A model generated the notes under the pieces. That model had not been told where the DNA came from, did no database searches, and saw nothing but the letters and a program-made list of their open reading frames with translations. A DNA stretch of 64,000 bases from Desulfitobacterium chlororespirans DSM 11544 (lineage in GTDB: Bacteria; Bacillota; Desulfitobacteriia; Desulfitobacteriales; Desulfitobacteriaceae): the NCBI RefSeq assembly GCF_900143285.1, contig NZ_FRDN01000007.1:224371-288370 (forward strand). Reading direction: 5' to 3'. Position 1 is the first letter of the stretch, and the number at the start of each line of letters is the position of its first letter. The translations under genes were made by a program, and so were the position numbers. Shown here piece after piece: positions 23,954 through 32,186 of this stretch.

Positions 23954-25144
23954 TTATAGGCCTGCCTGCTCCCGCAGGGCAGCCGCTTTATCGGTCTTTT
24001 CCCAAGGCAGATCCAGATCAGTGCGGCCAAAGTGCCCATAAGCAGCCGTTTGGCGGTAGATGGGGCGGCGCAGATTCAGAGTCTTAATGATCCCTGCCGG
24101 ACGGAGGTCAAAATTAGTTTTGACCAGTTCTCCGATTTTTTCCTCGTCAATTTTGGCGGTTCCGAAGGTCTCCACCAGGACGGATACAGGCTGGGCTACC
24201 CCGATGGCATAAGCCAACTGAATTTCGCAGCGCTCGGCTAAGCCGGCGGCCACCACGTTTTTGGCTACATAACGGGCGGCATAAGCGGCAGAACGGTCGA
24301 CCTTTGTGGGGTCTTTGCCGGAGAAGGCTCCGCCGCCATGGCGGGCCATCCCGCCATAAGTATCGACAATAATCTTGCGGCCGGTTAAACCGGCATCCCC
24401 TTGGGGACCGCCGATGACAAAACGGCCTGTGGGGTTAATAAAATAACGGGTGCTCTCATCCAGCAATTCCGATGGGACCACGGGAAATACCACATGTTCC
24501 AGGAGATCCCGGCGAATCCGCTCCTGGGTTGCTTCCGGATGGTGCTGGGTGGAGATCACGATGGTATCGATACGGACAGGGCGATTATCCTCATACTCTA
24601 CCGTCACCTGAGTCTTGCCGTCCGGGCGGAGGTAATCCAGGATATCCGACTTGCGGACTTCACTGAGGCGGCGGGCCAGGCGATGGGCCAGATCAATGGC
24701 AAGAGGCATATAGCTTTCTGTTTCGTTGGTGGCGTAACCAAACATCATCCCTTGGTCGCCGGCGCCAATGGCTTCGATTTCTTCCTCACTCATCTCGCCA
24801 TTTTTAGCTTCCAGAGCTCTATCCACTCCCAAAGCAATGTCGGCAGACTGCTCTCCAATGGAGGTGAGAACGGCACAGGTATCGGCATCGAAGCCATATT
24901 TGGCCCGGGTATAGCCGATTTCACGGATGGTTTGTCTTACTGTGCTGGGAATATCCACATAACAATTAGTCGTAATTTCACCGCTGACTAACACCAGGCC
25001 GGTGGTCACCGAGGTCTCACAAGCGACCCGGGCATTGGGGTCTTTAGCGAAGATAGCATCTAAGATGGCATCGGAAATCTGGTCGCAGATTTTATCGGGA
25101 TGTCCTTCCGTGACCGATTCGGAGGTAAACAGTTTTTTTGCCAA
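23954..25144 (-). CDS. metK: S-adenosylmethionine synthetase
   Basis: The 396-residue enzyme makes S-adenosylmethionine from methionine and ATP in the cytoplasm. All family marks are present: [20 protein letters not shown] near the start, [12 protein letters not shown] near residue 120, [24 protein letters not shown] near 250 (read in pieces) and [19 protein letters not shown] near 280. I favour the TTG at 25144, eight bases from AAGGAG; the GTG at 25153 lies inside the ribosome site. It is the last gene of the yicC operon. SAM supply matters here for the two radical SAM enzymes and the corrinoid activation proteins encoded nearby, though metK is a general housekeeping gene. Confidence 0.97.
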   Translation of the reverse strand: MAKKLFTSESVTEGHPDKICDQISDAILDAIFAKDPNARVACETSVTTGLVLVSGEITTNCYVDIPSTVRQTIREIGYTRAKYGFDADTCAVLTSIGEQSADIALGVDRALEAKNGEMSEEEIEAIGAGDQGMMFGYATNETESYMPLAIDLAHRLARRLSEVRKSDILDYLRPDGKTQVTVEYEDNRPVRIDTIVISTQHHPEATQERIRRDLLEHVVFPVVPSELLDESTRYFINPTGRFVIGGPQGDAGLTGRKIIVDTYGGMARHGGGAFSGKDPTKVDRSAAYAARYVAKNVVAAGLAERCEIQLAYAIGVAQPVSVLVETFGTAKIDEEKIGELVKTNFDLRPAGIIKTLNLRRPIYRQTAAYGHFGRTDLDLPWEKTDKAAALREQAGL

Positions 25145-25149
25145 TGAAG

Positions 25150-26352
25150 TCACTCCTTTTCACTAAGGCGCTCAGCAATCTCCTGAACCAGCCGCCGAGC
25201 TACGTCTAATTTGTTCATTTGGGGCAGATCGATTTTTTTCCCATCCGGGAAAAGCAGGCTCACGATATTCGTAGGGCTGCCAAATCCCGCTCCGGGTTGG
25301 GTTACGTCATTTGCTACCAGCATATCGACATTTTTGCGCTGCATCTTGGCTTGAGCGTACTCATAAAGCTTTTCCGTCTCAGCGGCAAACCCGACCAGGA
25401 ACTGGTTTTCTTTCTTCTTGCCGCATTCTGCCAGGATATCGGGGTTGGGTACAAGTTCCAGAGTAAGATTTGTCCCATCTTTTTTGATTTTCTGCTCAGC
25501 ACTGACCGCAGGCCGATAATCGGCAACTGCTGCGGCTTTGACCACAATATCCATCTGGGTAAATTCGTCCATGACCGCAGCATGCATTTCCTGAGCTGTC
25601 ATAATGTTGATTCGCCTTACTCCCGGCGGGGTGGGCAGTTCATTGGGCGCAGAGACAAGGGTTGTTTCCGCACCGGCCTCACTCAAAGCTTCAGCCACGG
25701 CAAACCCCATCCTGCCTGAAGAACGATTGCTGAGATAACGGACCGGGTCAAGGGGTTCCTGGGTCCCCCCGGCAGTGACCAAGGCTTTCTTACCCGTCAA
25801 CAATCCTGAAGCAGCGAAAAAACTCTGCAAAGCTTCCACAAGGTCCTGGGGCTCACTCATACGGCCATCTCCATCAGTGCCGCAGGCCTGAAAGCCTGTA
25901 GCCGGTCCCAGAATGCGTACGGAACGTTCCTGAAGCCGCTTCAGGTTCTCCTGGGTGGTGAGATGATGATACATATGATGATTCATGGCCGGAGCCACAA
26001 AGATAGGGGCCTTCGTGGCCAGCAGAACGGTGGACAGAAAATCGTCGGCGATACCCACGGTCATTTTGGCTAATAGATTAGCCGTAGCCGGGGCAACCAA
26101 TACCGCATCGACGGCTTCCGCCAAGGCGATATGCTCAACATTCCACACCTTAGGCTCTTCGAACATGTCCACATAGACCGGGTTGGCGGAAAGGGTCCTC
26201 AGGGTTAAGGGGGCAATAAATTCAGTCGCCCCCTTAGTCATCGCTACATACACAATTACGCCCTGCTTGCGGAGGCGGCTCACCACATCCGCTGCTTTAT
26301 AAGCCGCAATCCCACCCGTGACGCCTAAGAGGATCTTCTTACCCCGCAGCAT
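25150..26352 (-). CDS. coaBC: Bifunctional phosphopantothenoylcysteine decarboxylase/synthetase
   Basis: The 400-residue protein is the fused CoaBC (Dfp) enzyme of coenzyme A synthesis. The N-terminal flavoprotein domain (residues 1-180) has [20 protein letters not shown], the histidine-containing VEHIALAE and the [10 protein letters not shown] loop, and decarboxylates phosphopantothenoylcysteine. The C-terminal CoaB domain starts near residue 185 with [21 protein letters not shown] and has [11 protein letters not shown] and KKDGTN, forming the amide bond. Its ATG overlaps the rpoZ stop. Length and motifs are normal. Confidence 0.96.
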   Translation of the reverse strand: MLRGKKILLGVTGGIAAYKAADVVSRLRKQGVIVYVAMTKGATEFIAPLTLRTLSANPVYVDMFEEPKVWNVEHIALAEAVDAVLVAPATANLLAKMTVGIADDFLSTVLLATKAPIFVAPAMNHHMYHHLTTQENLKRLQERSVRILGPATGFQACGTDGDGRMSEPQDLVEALQSFFAASGLLTGKKALVTAGGTQEPLDPVRYLSNRSSGRMGFAVAEALSEAGAETTLVSAPNELPTPPGVRRINIMTAQEMHAAVMDEFTQMDIVVKAAAVADYRPAVSAEQKIKKDGTNLTLELVPNPDILAECGKKKENQFLVGFAAETEKLYEYAQAKMQRKNVDMLVANDVTQPGAGFGSPTNIVSLLFPDGKKIDLPQMNKLDVARRLVQEIAERLSEKE

Positions 26353-26558
26353 TATTTGATTCCTTCACTGGTCAATTCAAAATGATATTTCCCTTTAGCG
26401 ATTTCATCAAAAGCAAGGCTTACCGGCTTAGATCCACGGTAATTCACTTCAAACTCCGGATCCTCCATGAGGGTACGGGCTCGTTTAGCCGCTGCCAGCA
26501 CCAAGGTATATTTACTGTCCACTTTGCTCAACAAAATATCGAGGGAAGGCTGTTTCAT
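26352..26558 (-). CDS. rpoZ: RNA polymerase omega subunit
   Basis: The 68-residue protein is the omega subunit. The N-terminus MKQPSLDILLSKVDSKYTLV and AAAKRARTL near residue 25 match the family, and KPVSLAFDEIAKGKYHF completes the core. The ATG at 26558 follows GGGGGTG; a longer frame upstream overlaps gmk and lacks support. It stabilises the beta-prime subunit. The gmk-rpoZ-coaBC order is the usual one in Firmicutes. Confidence 0.94.
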   Translation of the reverse strand: MKQPSLDILLSKVDSKYTLVLAAAKRARTLMEDPEFEVNYRGSKPVSLAFDEIAKGKYHFELTSEGIK

Positions 26559-26560
26559 GG

Positions 26561-27163
26561 TTACACCCCCTGAAATACATAAGGTTTTCTTTTCACACGG
26601 CATTTCTCAGCCAGCAGAATGCTCTTTAATTTGTCTACTGCCAGAGGAATTTCATCATTGACGACCACATAATCATACTCGCTCACATACTCCAGTTCCC
26701 GAGCGGCGGTCTGCAGCCGTTTTTGAATCACTTCCTCAGATTCAGTACCCCGTTTATGAATGCGCTGTGAGAGTTCATCCATGGAGGGGGGCACGACAAA
26801 AATAAACACTCCTTGGGGGAAACGCTGCTTGACTTGTAAAGCTCCCTGAATTTCAATCTCCAGAATGACATCATTCCCGGCTTGAAGGGCTTGCTCCACA
26901 GCGAACTGGGGAGTTCCGTAATAATTGCCGCAAAACTCTGCCCATTCCAAAAGTTGATCCTGTTCGATCATGGTTTGAAATTCTTCCCGGCTTCGGAAAT
27001 AATAATGCAATCCATCCACTTCACCAGGACGAGGCTGGCGTGTCGTGGCCGACACGGAATACTTTACCTGAGGCATCTGTCTCAGCAGTTCCTGGCAAAG
27101 GGTTCCTTTTCCCGCCCCGGAAGGACCGGATAGAACAATCAATAAGCCATGATTTTGTTCCAC
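26561..27163 (-). CDS. gmk: Guanylate kinase
   Basis: The 200-residue enzyme converts GMP to GDP with ATP. The P-loop LSGPSGAGKGTL is at residues 12-22. YSVSATTRQPRPGEVDGLHYYF gives the GMP-binding segment, in pieces, and EIEIQGALQVKQRFP and FVVPPSMDELSQRI follow. A GTG at 27163 with GGGGGG upstream is the likely start. Length is normal and it sits in the standard yicC-remA-gmk-rpoZ operon. Confidence 0.96.
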   Translation of the reverse strand: MEQNHGLLIVLSGPSGAGKGTLCQELLRQMPQVKYSVSATTRQPRPGEVDGLHYYFRSREEFQTMIEQDQLLEWAEFCGNYYGTPQFAVEQALQAGNDVILEIEIQGALQVKQRFPQGVFIFVVPPSMDELSQRIHKRGTESEEVIQKRLQTAARELEYVSEYDYVVVNDEIPLAVDKLKSILLAEKCRVKRKPYVFQGV

Positions 27164-27174
27164 GATGACCCCCC

Positions 27175-27450
27175 TTAATCAGCTGGGTCTTCGGCAGTGT
27201 TGCTGGCTTCTTTCGCGGAGAGGCGATGGGCAACGGTTTCCGGTTGAACTGCCGACAGAATGACGTGATGGCTGTCACAGATAATCACGGCCCGGGTTCT
27301 GCGGCCATAGGTGGCATCGATCAGCATTCCTGCGTCCCGTGCTTCCTGGATAATCCGCTTGATGGGAGCTGATTCCGGGCTGACAATGGAGATAATGCGA
27401 TTGGCGGATACGATATTGCCAAACCCAATGTTAATCAATTTAATGTCCAA
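27175..27450 (-). CDS. remA: RemA-like regulator (DUF370)
   Basis: The 91-residue protein matches the RemA/DUF370 family: [20 protein letters not shown] at the N-terminus, [12 protein letters not shown] and [30 protein letters not shown] in pieces. In Bacillus subtilis RemA is a DNA-binding activator of biofilm matrix operons and osmoprotection. Between yicC and gmk is its usual location. The role in this organism is not shown by the sequence. Confidence 0.92.
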
Positions 27451-27465
27451 AACTTAACCCTCCAA

Positions 27466-28347
27466 TTATTCCAGATTTTGAACTTGTTCCCGAATCTTCT
27501 CTAATTCGCTTTTCATCTGAACGACATGCTGAGTAATGCTTAAATTATTAGCCTTCGAGCCAATGGTATTGATCTCCCGGTTCATTTCCTGAACCAGAAA
27601 ATCCAGCTTGCGCCCGACGGGTTCAGAGCTTTGCAGAGCCTCCCGGCATTGGTCAAGATGGCTTTGCAGACGAACCAATTCTTCGGTAATGGATGCTCTG
27701 TCTGCAAAAAAAGCCACTTCATTGGCCAGGCGAGCTTCATCGAGAATGGCTTTATCTCCCAGAAGGACCTCTATCCTCTCCTGTAAGCGGGTTTGATAAT
27801 CTATAACAATGCTGTCGGCATAACCTGCTACGTTTTCTTTAGCCAGCATGATGGTATGTAAACGGCGCAAAAGATCTGCCGCTAAGCCTTCCCCCTCTAC
27901 CTGCCTCATGGCTACGAACCCAGCCAAAGCTTCGGCTACGGCACGGCTCAAAGGTTCCCAAATCAGTTCAAGGTCAATATCCGTATCCTCTAGGTCAAAA
28001 ACCTCGGGCAAGGAAGCTAAACGGTAAATATCCGTCTCATAGGTTGTATTCAGGGCTAAAGCGAGTTCCTTCAGTGTCTTATCATACGACAGGGCTAAAT
28101 CTTTGTCAACCTTCACCAATCTCTTTTTTTCTTCTGTTTCCTTCACATTAACAAAGACATCAAGGCGTCCGCGGTTGATTTTGCTCTGCAGGATTTTGCG
28201 TATTCTATCTTCTAAACTATTCAGATGGCGGGGCATCCGTACCGACGTCTCGAAAAAGCGATGATTGACCGCTTTCAGCTCAATTGTAAATTGGTAACCG
28301 TAACCGGAGGCTTCCCCCCGGCCAAAGCCTGTCATGCTGTTTGCCAT
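27466..28347 (-). CDS. YicC/YloC family endoribonuclease-type protein
   Basis: The 293-residue protein starts ANSMTGFGRGEASGYGY after its methionine and ends MKSELEKIREQVQNLE, both hallmarks of the YicC family. LKAVNHRFFETSVRMPRHLNSLEDRIRK follows the N-terminus, in pieces. The region EMNREINTIGSKANNLSITQHVV near the C-terminus is the most conserved block. Family members are endoribonucleases linked to sRNA decay in E. coli. I use the ATG at 28347 to match the family N-terminus. The frame extends to 28374 but neither start has a strong ribosome site. It is the first gene of the housekeeping operon. Confidence 0.92.
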   Translation of the reverse strand: MANSMTGFGRGEASGYGYQFTIELKAVNHRFFETSVRMPRHLNSLEDRIRKILQSKINRGRLDVFVNVKETEEKKRLVKVDKDLALSYDKTLKELALALNTTYETDIYRLASLPEVFDLEDTDIDLELIWEPLSRAVAEALAGFVAMRQVEGEGLAADLLRRLHTIMLAKENVAGYADSIVIDYQTRLQERIEVLLGDKAILDEARLANEVAFFADRASITEELVRLQSHLDQCREALQSSEPVGRKLDFLVQEMNREINTIGSKANNLSITQHVVQMKSELEKIREQVQNLE

Positions 28348-28554
28348 GCTCTGACCAACTTTCTTTTTTAACATTTTAATTTATTATAGCGATTAATGTT
28401 CAAAAAAACAATTTAAGTTGTTTTTGGGGTATAAAAATTGTAAATGAAGCTTTCTTTCTATAGAAAATAAAGACCATATAACAATAGACTTTTGACTCAG
28501 TTATTATACAGCAAAGTGAAAGGAACACCTTACAGTACCTTCCGGGGAGAAATT

Positions 28555-28629
28555 AGCAAAAAGAAGGTGTATCTCTTCTAATACTTCCTAATGCTCGTAG
28601 AGGGTGTAGGAGTATAGAATAGATACACC
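28555..28629 (-). terminator. Probable terminator of the tail/radical SAM operon
   Basis: On the minus strand GGTGTATCT... folds back on AGATACACC (arms 28621-28629 and 28566-28574) with further pairing inside, followed by TTCTTTTTG. It lies just past the last small ORF of the radical SAM module and before yicC, and so marks the probable 3' end of the 15-kb tail operon. Confidence 0.6.
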
Positions 28630-28641
28630 AGCAATGGATTC

Positions 28642-28821
28642 TCAACGTTTGTTTATTGACCAAGTAAGATAATCTTTATAAGCAAAGATTTTTTCACTGG
28701 TGATTTCATCGGATGTGGGAATCAGTAATATCTTCTTGTAAACCAAAAGAATAATTAAGACTTCAGGCCAGCCGAAAATGCTTTTGATTTCTAAAATCTC
28801 GGGTAGCGTATTACCGATCAA
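28642..28821 (-). CDS. Small ORF after the radical SAM genes, unrecognised
   Basis: A 59-residue frame opens at a TTG (28821) and ends with TGA (28644-28642). The product reads like a real protein: LPEILEIKSIFGWPEVLIIL, then VYKKILLIPTSDEITSEKIF and a hydrophilic end (YLTWSINKR). It has no methionine start and no good ribosome site, and it lies just past the stop of the 36-residue ORF in another frame. The two could be halves of one gene split by a frameshift, or remnants. I do not recognise either. Confidence 0.35.
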   Translation of the reverse strand: MIGNTLPEILEIKSIFGWPEVLIILLVYKKILLIPTSDEITSEKIFAYKDYLTWSINKR

Positions 28822-28823
28822 GC

Positions 28824-28934
28824 TTAACTAAACCATAAAGAAATTGATTCACCCTCGTTCTGGATAATTTCTTGCATTGCCTTTACGTTATTCAAGACCG
28901 TTCCTTCCAAGAAACTACCTTTATAATCATGCAC
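28824..28934 (-). CDS. 36-residue ORF overlapping the end of the second radical SAM gene
   Basis: The GTG at 28934 overlaps the end of the radical SAM gene, and AAGGGGG lies four bases upstream, which suggests translational coupling. The product (VHDYKGSFLEGTVLNNV ... GESISLWFS) is acidic and has no cysteine. It could be a small accessory or recognition protein for the maturases, or the first half of a broken gene with the ORF at 28642-28821. No family is recognised. Confidence 0.4.
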   Translation of the reverse strand: MHDYKGSFLEGTVLNNVKAMQEIIQNEGESISLWFS

Positions 28935-29814
28935 TAATCCCCCTTAAGCGTTTTTGGTGGTTATCATAGACCGTTTTTCGGATATAATGAATCATTTCCC
29001 AAGTATCATCCCGTTGTTCACAGCGTGTCACATTATAATCCTGTTTATAGGTAATGTCATCTCCAGATCTACCATAACTTTCTCCTATTATTTTTCCTGT
29101 CACGGGATCTTTGATATAAGTTCTTACATCATCACAAGGCTTGAGCCAATTGAATTGTCCGATATTCAAACCAAGGTATGTTCCATTAATAACTTTTTGA
29201 GATACTAAGTCCAGCTCTTCTATAAATCGCTTGCAATATTCCTGATCGATTTGGATTGTCTTTTCCACAGTCCCAAGTCCAATATGCCGAAATCCAAGGT
29301 TATACAAATGCTGTATGCTATCGGAAATGTAGGCTACATTGTAGGGATGTGTTACCATGTGAACACTTGGCTCAATGCCATTTTCTTGGAGCTTCTTAAG
29401 ATTTTCCACAACTAAGTCATAAGAATTCTCATGCGTATTTTTTATGGTCCGCAGCTGGTTTGCGTGTCTGTGCCCGTCGAGACTTGCCGCCCATCTGAGC
29501 TTTTTATTTTTAGCCAAGTAATCAATGATTTCATCATTTAAAACTGTTCCATTTGTTGTAATGGCATAATCAGAAACGTTAACCTTCGTGTTGGCTTCAA
29601 GATACTCATAGGACTGCCTGATTAAATTCCAAGCTAAAACTGGCTCCCCGCCTAAAAATTCGATGCCAAACTCATCCGAAGTCCGATATTTTAAAAGGGC
29701 GTCGATGAACTCTCTAACCTCTTCCCAGGTATAAATACTGCTCTTATCCTCTTCATAGCAATACAGGCAATCCATATTACAGGCTTTGGTTACATGCATA
29801 ACATATCTTTCCAT
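28927..29814 (-). CDS. Radical SAM enzyme B, peptide-maturase type, reduced C-terminus
   Basis: The 295-residue protein is a radical SAM enzyme. The cluster motif CNMDCLYCY is at residues 12-20, the GGEP motif is in IEFLGGEPVLAW near residue 50, and YAITTNGTVLNDEI near 83 and WAASLDGHRHANQLRT near 109 belong to the (beta/alpha)6 barrel of SPASM-type maturases. The C-terminal region has only two cysteines (KPCDD and TRCEQ), so a full SPASM domain with two extra clusters is unlikely. The ATG follows TAAGGAGGACTT, overlapping the stop region of the cysteine-rich gene upstream. It probably modifies that protein, together with enzyme A. Confidence 0.85.
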   Translation of the reverse strand: MERYVMHVTKACNMDCLYCYEEDKSSIYTWEEVREFIDALLKYRTSDEFGIEFLGGEPVLAWNLIRQSYEYLEANTKVNVSDYAITTNGTVLNDEIIDYLAKNKKLRWAASLDGHRHANQLRTIKNTHENSYDLVVENLKKLQENGIEPSVHMVTHPYNVAYISDSIQHLYNLGFRHIGLGTVEKTIQIDQEYCKRFIEELDLVSQKVINGTYLGLNIGQFNWLKPCDDVRTYIKDPVTGKIIGESYGRSGDDITYKQDYNVTRCEQRDDTWEMIHYIRKTVYDNHQKRLRGISA

Positions 29815-29823
29815 AAGTCCTCC

Positions 29824-30804
29824 TTAAGCAAATCTTTTATCGACATTACATGAGCATCTACCATTGCAAGTACAATTATCTGTCCCGGTTCTACTTACAC
29901 AGCTGCAAGAACCTGTACGATAATGGCAAGCACAAATATTGTCTCCTGTCCTCGAAACGCAGTCACAGTAACTATCTACATTACAAGTACACGCGGAAAT
30001 AGAAGTCCTGCTAACACAGTCACACGAACCAGTCCTATCATTACAAGTACAAGCTGATACAGCATTTCTAGATTGACAGTTACAGTAAACCTCAATATCA
30101 CAACGACACGAAGGTGCATCAGTTCTAGACATACAATCACACGAACTTCGACTGTAGCAATCACACGCCGGTAATTGGACTTCACAGGTTTCTAAATTCC
30201 TAATTTGACAAGTGCAAGGTGTCGATGTTCTAGAATTACAGTTACAAGGATTTCTGTAATAGCAATTACAAGGAACATCACTAGTTCTATCTTCACAATT
30301 ACATGAAGTGATCGTCCTCAAATCACAAGTACACGCTGCCGCTATGGTTCTGCTTTCACAGTCACAAAAACCGTTTCCTGTGGCTCGTGTATTGCAGCCA
30401 CACCCACCCGTCCCTGTTCTGCTCACGCAGTTACAGGTGCTGGTACGGGTATTACAAGTGCAGGTAGATGCACTTGTCCTACTTACGCATTCACAGTAGG
30501 TATCCACATTACAAGTACAACCACCTGTCCCGGTTCTGCTCACGCAGTTGCATACTGTAGCCGTGTTAACATTACAAGCGCACGGCTTCAACAATTTACC
30601 TGCTTCATACATATCCCCCAGGGATAATGCTCCTGTGTACGCCGTACCACCATGCCCTGTGCAAATTATGCCCGATTGGGATCTGACTCGGTACATATCA
30701 TTAATCAACGCTTTAAGGTCATTCAGCTGTGAGTGTTTTGGGGTGATATCATATCCCTCTTTGGCGATTAGGTATTCCTTTAATTCTCTTAAACTTAAGC
30801 TCAT
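29824..30804 (-). CDS. CxC-repeat protein, probable radical SAM substrate
   Basis: The 326-residue protein has two parts. Residues 1-75 are a leader-like region without repeats (SLSLRELKEYLIAKEGYDIT, later GHGGTAYTGALSLGDMYEAGK). Residues 75-326 are about 25 C-x-C pairs, 51 cysteines in all. Most follow the pattern C-x-C-x-(S/x)-R-(T/N), for example CNCVSRT, CDCMSRT and CTCNVD. Pairs alternate to give about a dozen imperfect 18-23-residue super-repeats. No signal peptide is visible. The gene lies between two radical SAM genes, so a thioether-bridged RiPP-like product is likely. The position after tail-fibre-region genes also allows a modified fibre. Not a recognised family. Confidence 0.75.
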   Translation of the reverse strand: MSLSLRELKEYLIAKEGYDITPKHSQLNDLKALINDMYRVRSQSGIICTGHGGTAYTGALSLGDMYEAGKLLKPCACNVNTATVCNCVSRTGTGGCTCNVDTYCECVSRTSASTCTCNTRTSTCNCVSRTGTGGCGCNTRATGNGFCDCESRTIAAACTCDLRTITSCNCEDRTSDVPCNCYYRNPCNCNSRTSTPCTCQIRNLETCEVQLPACDCYSRSSCDCMSRTDAPSCRCDIEVYCNCQSRNAVSACTCNDRTGSCDCVSRTSISACTCNVDSYCDCVSRTGDNICACHYRTGSCSCVSRTGTDNCTCNGRCSCNVDKRFA

Positions 30805-30816
30805 TTTTCACACCCC

Positions 30817-32175
30817 TTAAAGGAGCTTCTTGAGGATCAAAGCTTGCTCTTTTTCAATCGTATCTAATTTATTTAAAACTGTTTTCAGGGCAAAGGCTAT
30901 GACATCATTGTCTGATTCTTCCGAGTTTCCACAACCACATTTTGATACAGGATTAGTAATATTTTCAGGAGCCGCTCCACCCCTGGAATCACATAGGCAA
31001 TCTGGGTTATTCGGATTATTTCCTTTGCGCGTATCTGTGCATTTTTGATTTAATAATCCCACTTGCATCAGTTCCTCTCTAATTTTTAACTGTATTTTAC
31101 GTTCTACTTGGGACATCTTGCATCTCGGACCTCTAATAGTGCTAATAATACTTCCCTTTCGTTGCCAGTGTTCGGCAATACAACGGTAGCACCCGTAAGC
31201 ATCACATTCTGGATTATCTTTGGCACAAGTCATGTCTTCGTTATCATAATTAACGAAAATAGCTCTTCTTGGCTCATCAATACCTGCCCAAATGTCACCT
31301 ATTTTTGTCGTTTTCTCCGGATCGTTAAAGTAAATCTGGTGACAAGGGTATAACTCGCCACTGGCAGTAATGGTTACAAAGTTTTTTCCAGCTCCACAAG
31401 GCGCACCTGGGAATCCGTCAGGCTTCAAGCAGCGGTCGATGGGGGCATAGTTATCAACTTCAGCAATATTACCTTCACGTTTCGACCTCTCAAGAATATA
31501 ATCCGCAATTTTCCCTAACTGCTCTTCGTAAATGCCCACATCGTTTTCATCCCAATCCTCAGAGTGGATGGGCATGAACCAAATACGCTCAAATCCCCAT
31601 TCTTCGCGGAAGAAGAGATAGTTCTCGTAGAGTCGGGGCAGCGTTTTCTTATTTGAACACCCATGAATATTCAGCATTCTTGGATTATCAGCGAATAATT
31701 CTTGCCACTGAGGGATATTTTTCGCTATAACATCAAAGGAGCCTTCGCCCGCGCGTGTTACCCTGTAAGCGTCATGTACATCTTTAACCCCATCAACCGA
31801 TAGTTGAACACTGAGCTGAGCCGGCCCCTGATATGTTTTCATGATTCTTTTTACATCATCAGTTAAAATGGTAGCATTTGTAACCATGCTAGCCGTAAAA
31901 ATCAGACTGTATTTTTTCCCGAGCTCCAATCCGTAAGACAAGATTTCTTCCACAATATCGGGGTTCAACAACGGCTCACCGCCGAACAGCATGGCATGGA
32001 AATGATCGTCTCCATTTTTTATAGCACTTTCACAAAGGTATTCTAACCCTTTGCGGGCAACTTCCCTTGTCATATGGTTTTGCTTATGCTTTTCAAAGCA
32101 GTAGGTACATCTTAAATTGCAATCTTCGGTAACTAAAAAGCTGGCTGAGGTTGGCAGATTGATTATAGTACTCAT
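30817..32175 (-). CDS. Radical SAM/SPASM maturase A
   Basis: The 452-residue enzyme starts at the ATG at 32175 behind AAGGAG. The radical SAM motif is CNLRCTYCF near residue 20, with AMLFGGEPLLNP near 60, MVTNATIL near 95 and LSVQLSVDGVKDVHDAYR near 120. The SPASM domain starts near residue 275 (CGAGKNFVTITASGELYPCH), and the distal cysteines DNPECDAYGCYRC and GPRCKM complete the auxiliary cluster ligands. A cysteine-containing tail (DCLCDSRGGAAP and KCGCGN) repeats the C-x-C-x-S-R motif of the neighbouring substrate candidate. Such enzymes usually install carbon-sulfur or carbon-carbon links in ribosomal peptides. Confidence 0.9.
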   Translation of the reverse strand: MSTIINLPTSASFLVTEDCNLRCTYCFEKHKQNHMTREVARKGLEYLCESAIKNGDDHFHAMLFGGEPLLNPDIVEEILSYGLELGKKYSLIFTASMVTNATILTDDVKRIMKTYQGPAQLSVQLSVDGVKDVHDAYRVTRAGEGSFDVIAKNIPQWQELFADNPRMLNIHGCSNKKTLPRLYENYLFFREEWGFERIWFMPIHSEDWDENDVGIYEEQLGKIADYILERSKREGNIAEVDNYAPIDRCLKPDGFPGAPCGAGKNFVTITASGELYPCHQIYFNDPEKTTKIGDIWAGIDEPRRAIFVNYDNEDMTCAKDNPECDAYGCYRCIAEHWQRKGSIISTIRGPRCKMSQVERKIQLKIREELMQVGLLNQKCTDTRKGNNPNNPDCLCDSRGGAAPENITNPVSKCGCGNSEESDNDVIAFALKTVLNKLDTIEKEQALILKKLL

Positions 32176-32186
32176 CTCATTTCTCC

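Noticed and set aside
24401-24991. 196-residue open frame antisense to metK
   Set aside because: metK is intact and conserved across this stretch. The antisense product has no family features.
29860-30600. Repeated DNA that at first looks like a CRISPR array or minisatellite
   Set aside because: The repeats vary in length and base sequence, while the encoded C-x-C-x-x-R-T pattern is kept in one frame. No constant direct repeat or unique spacers are present.
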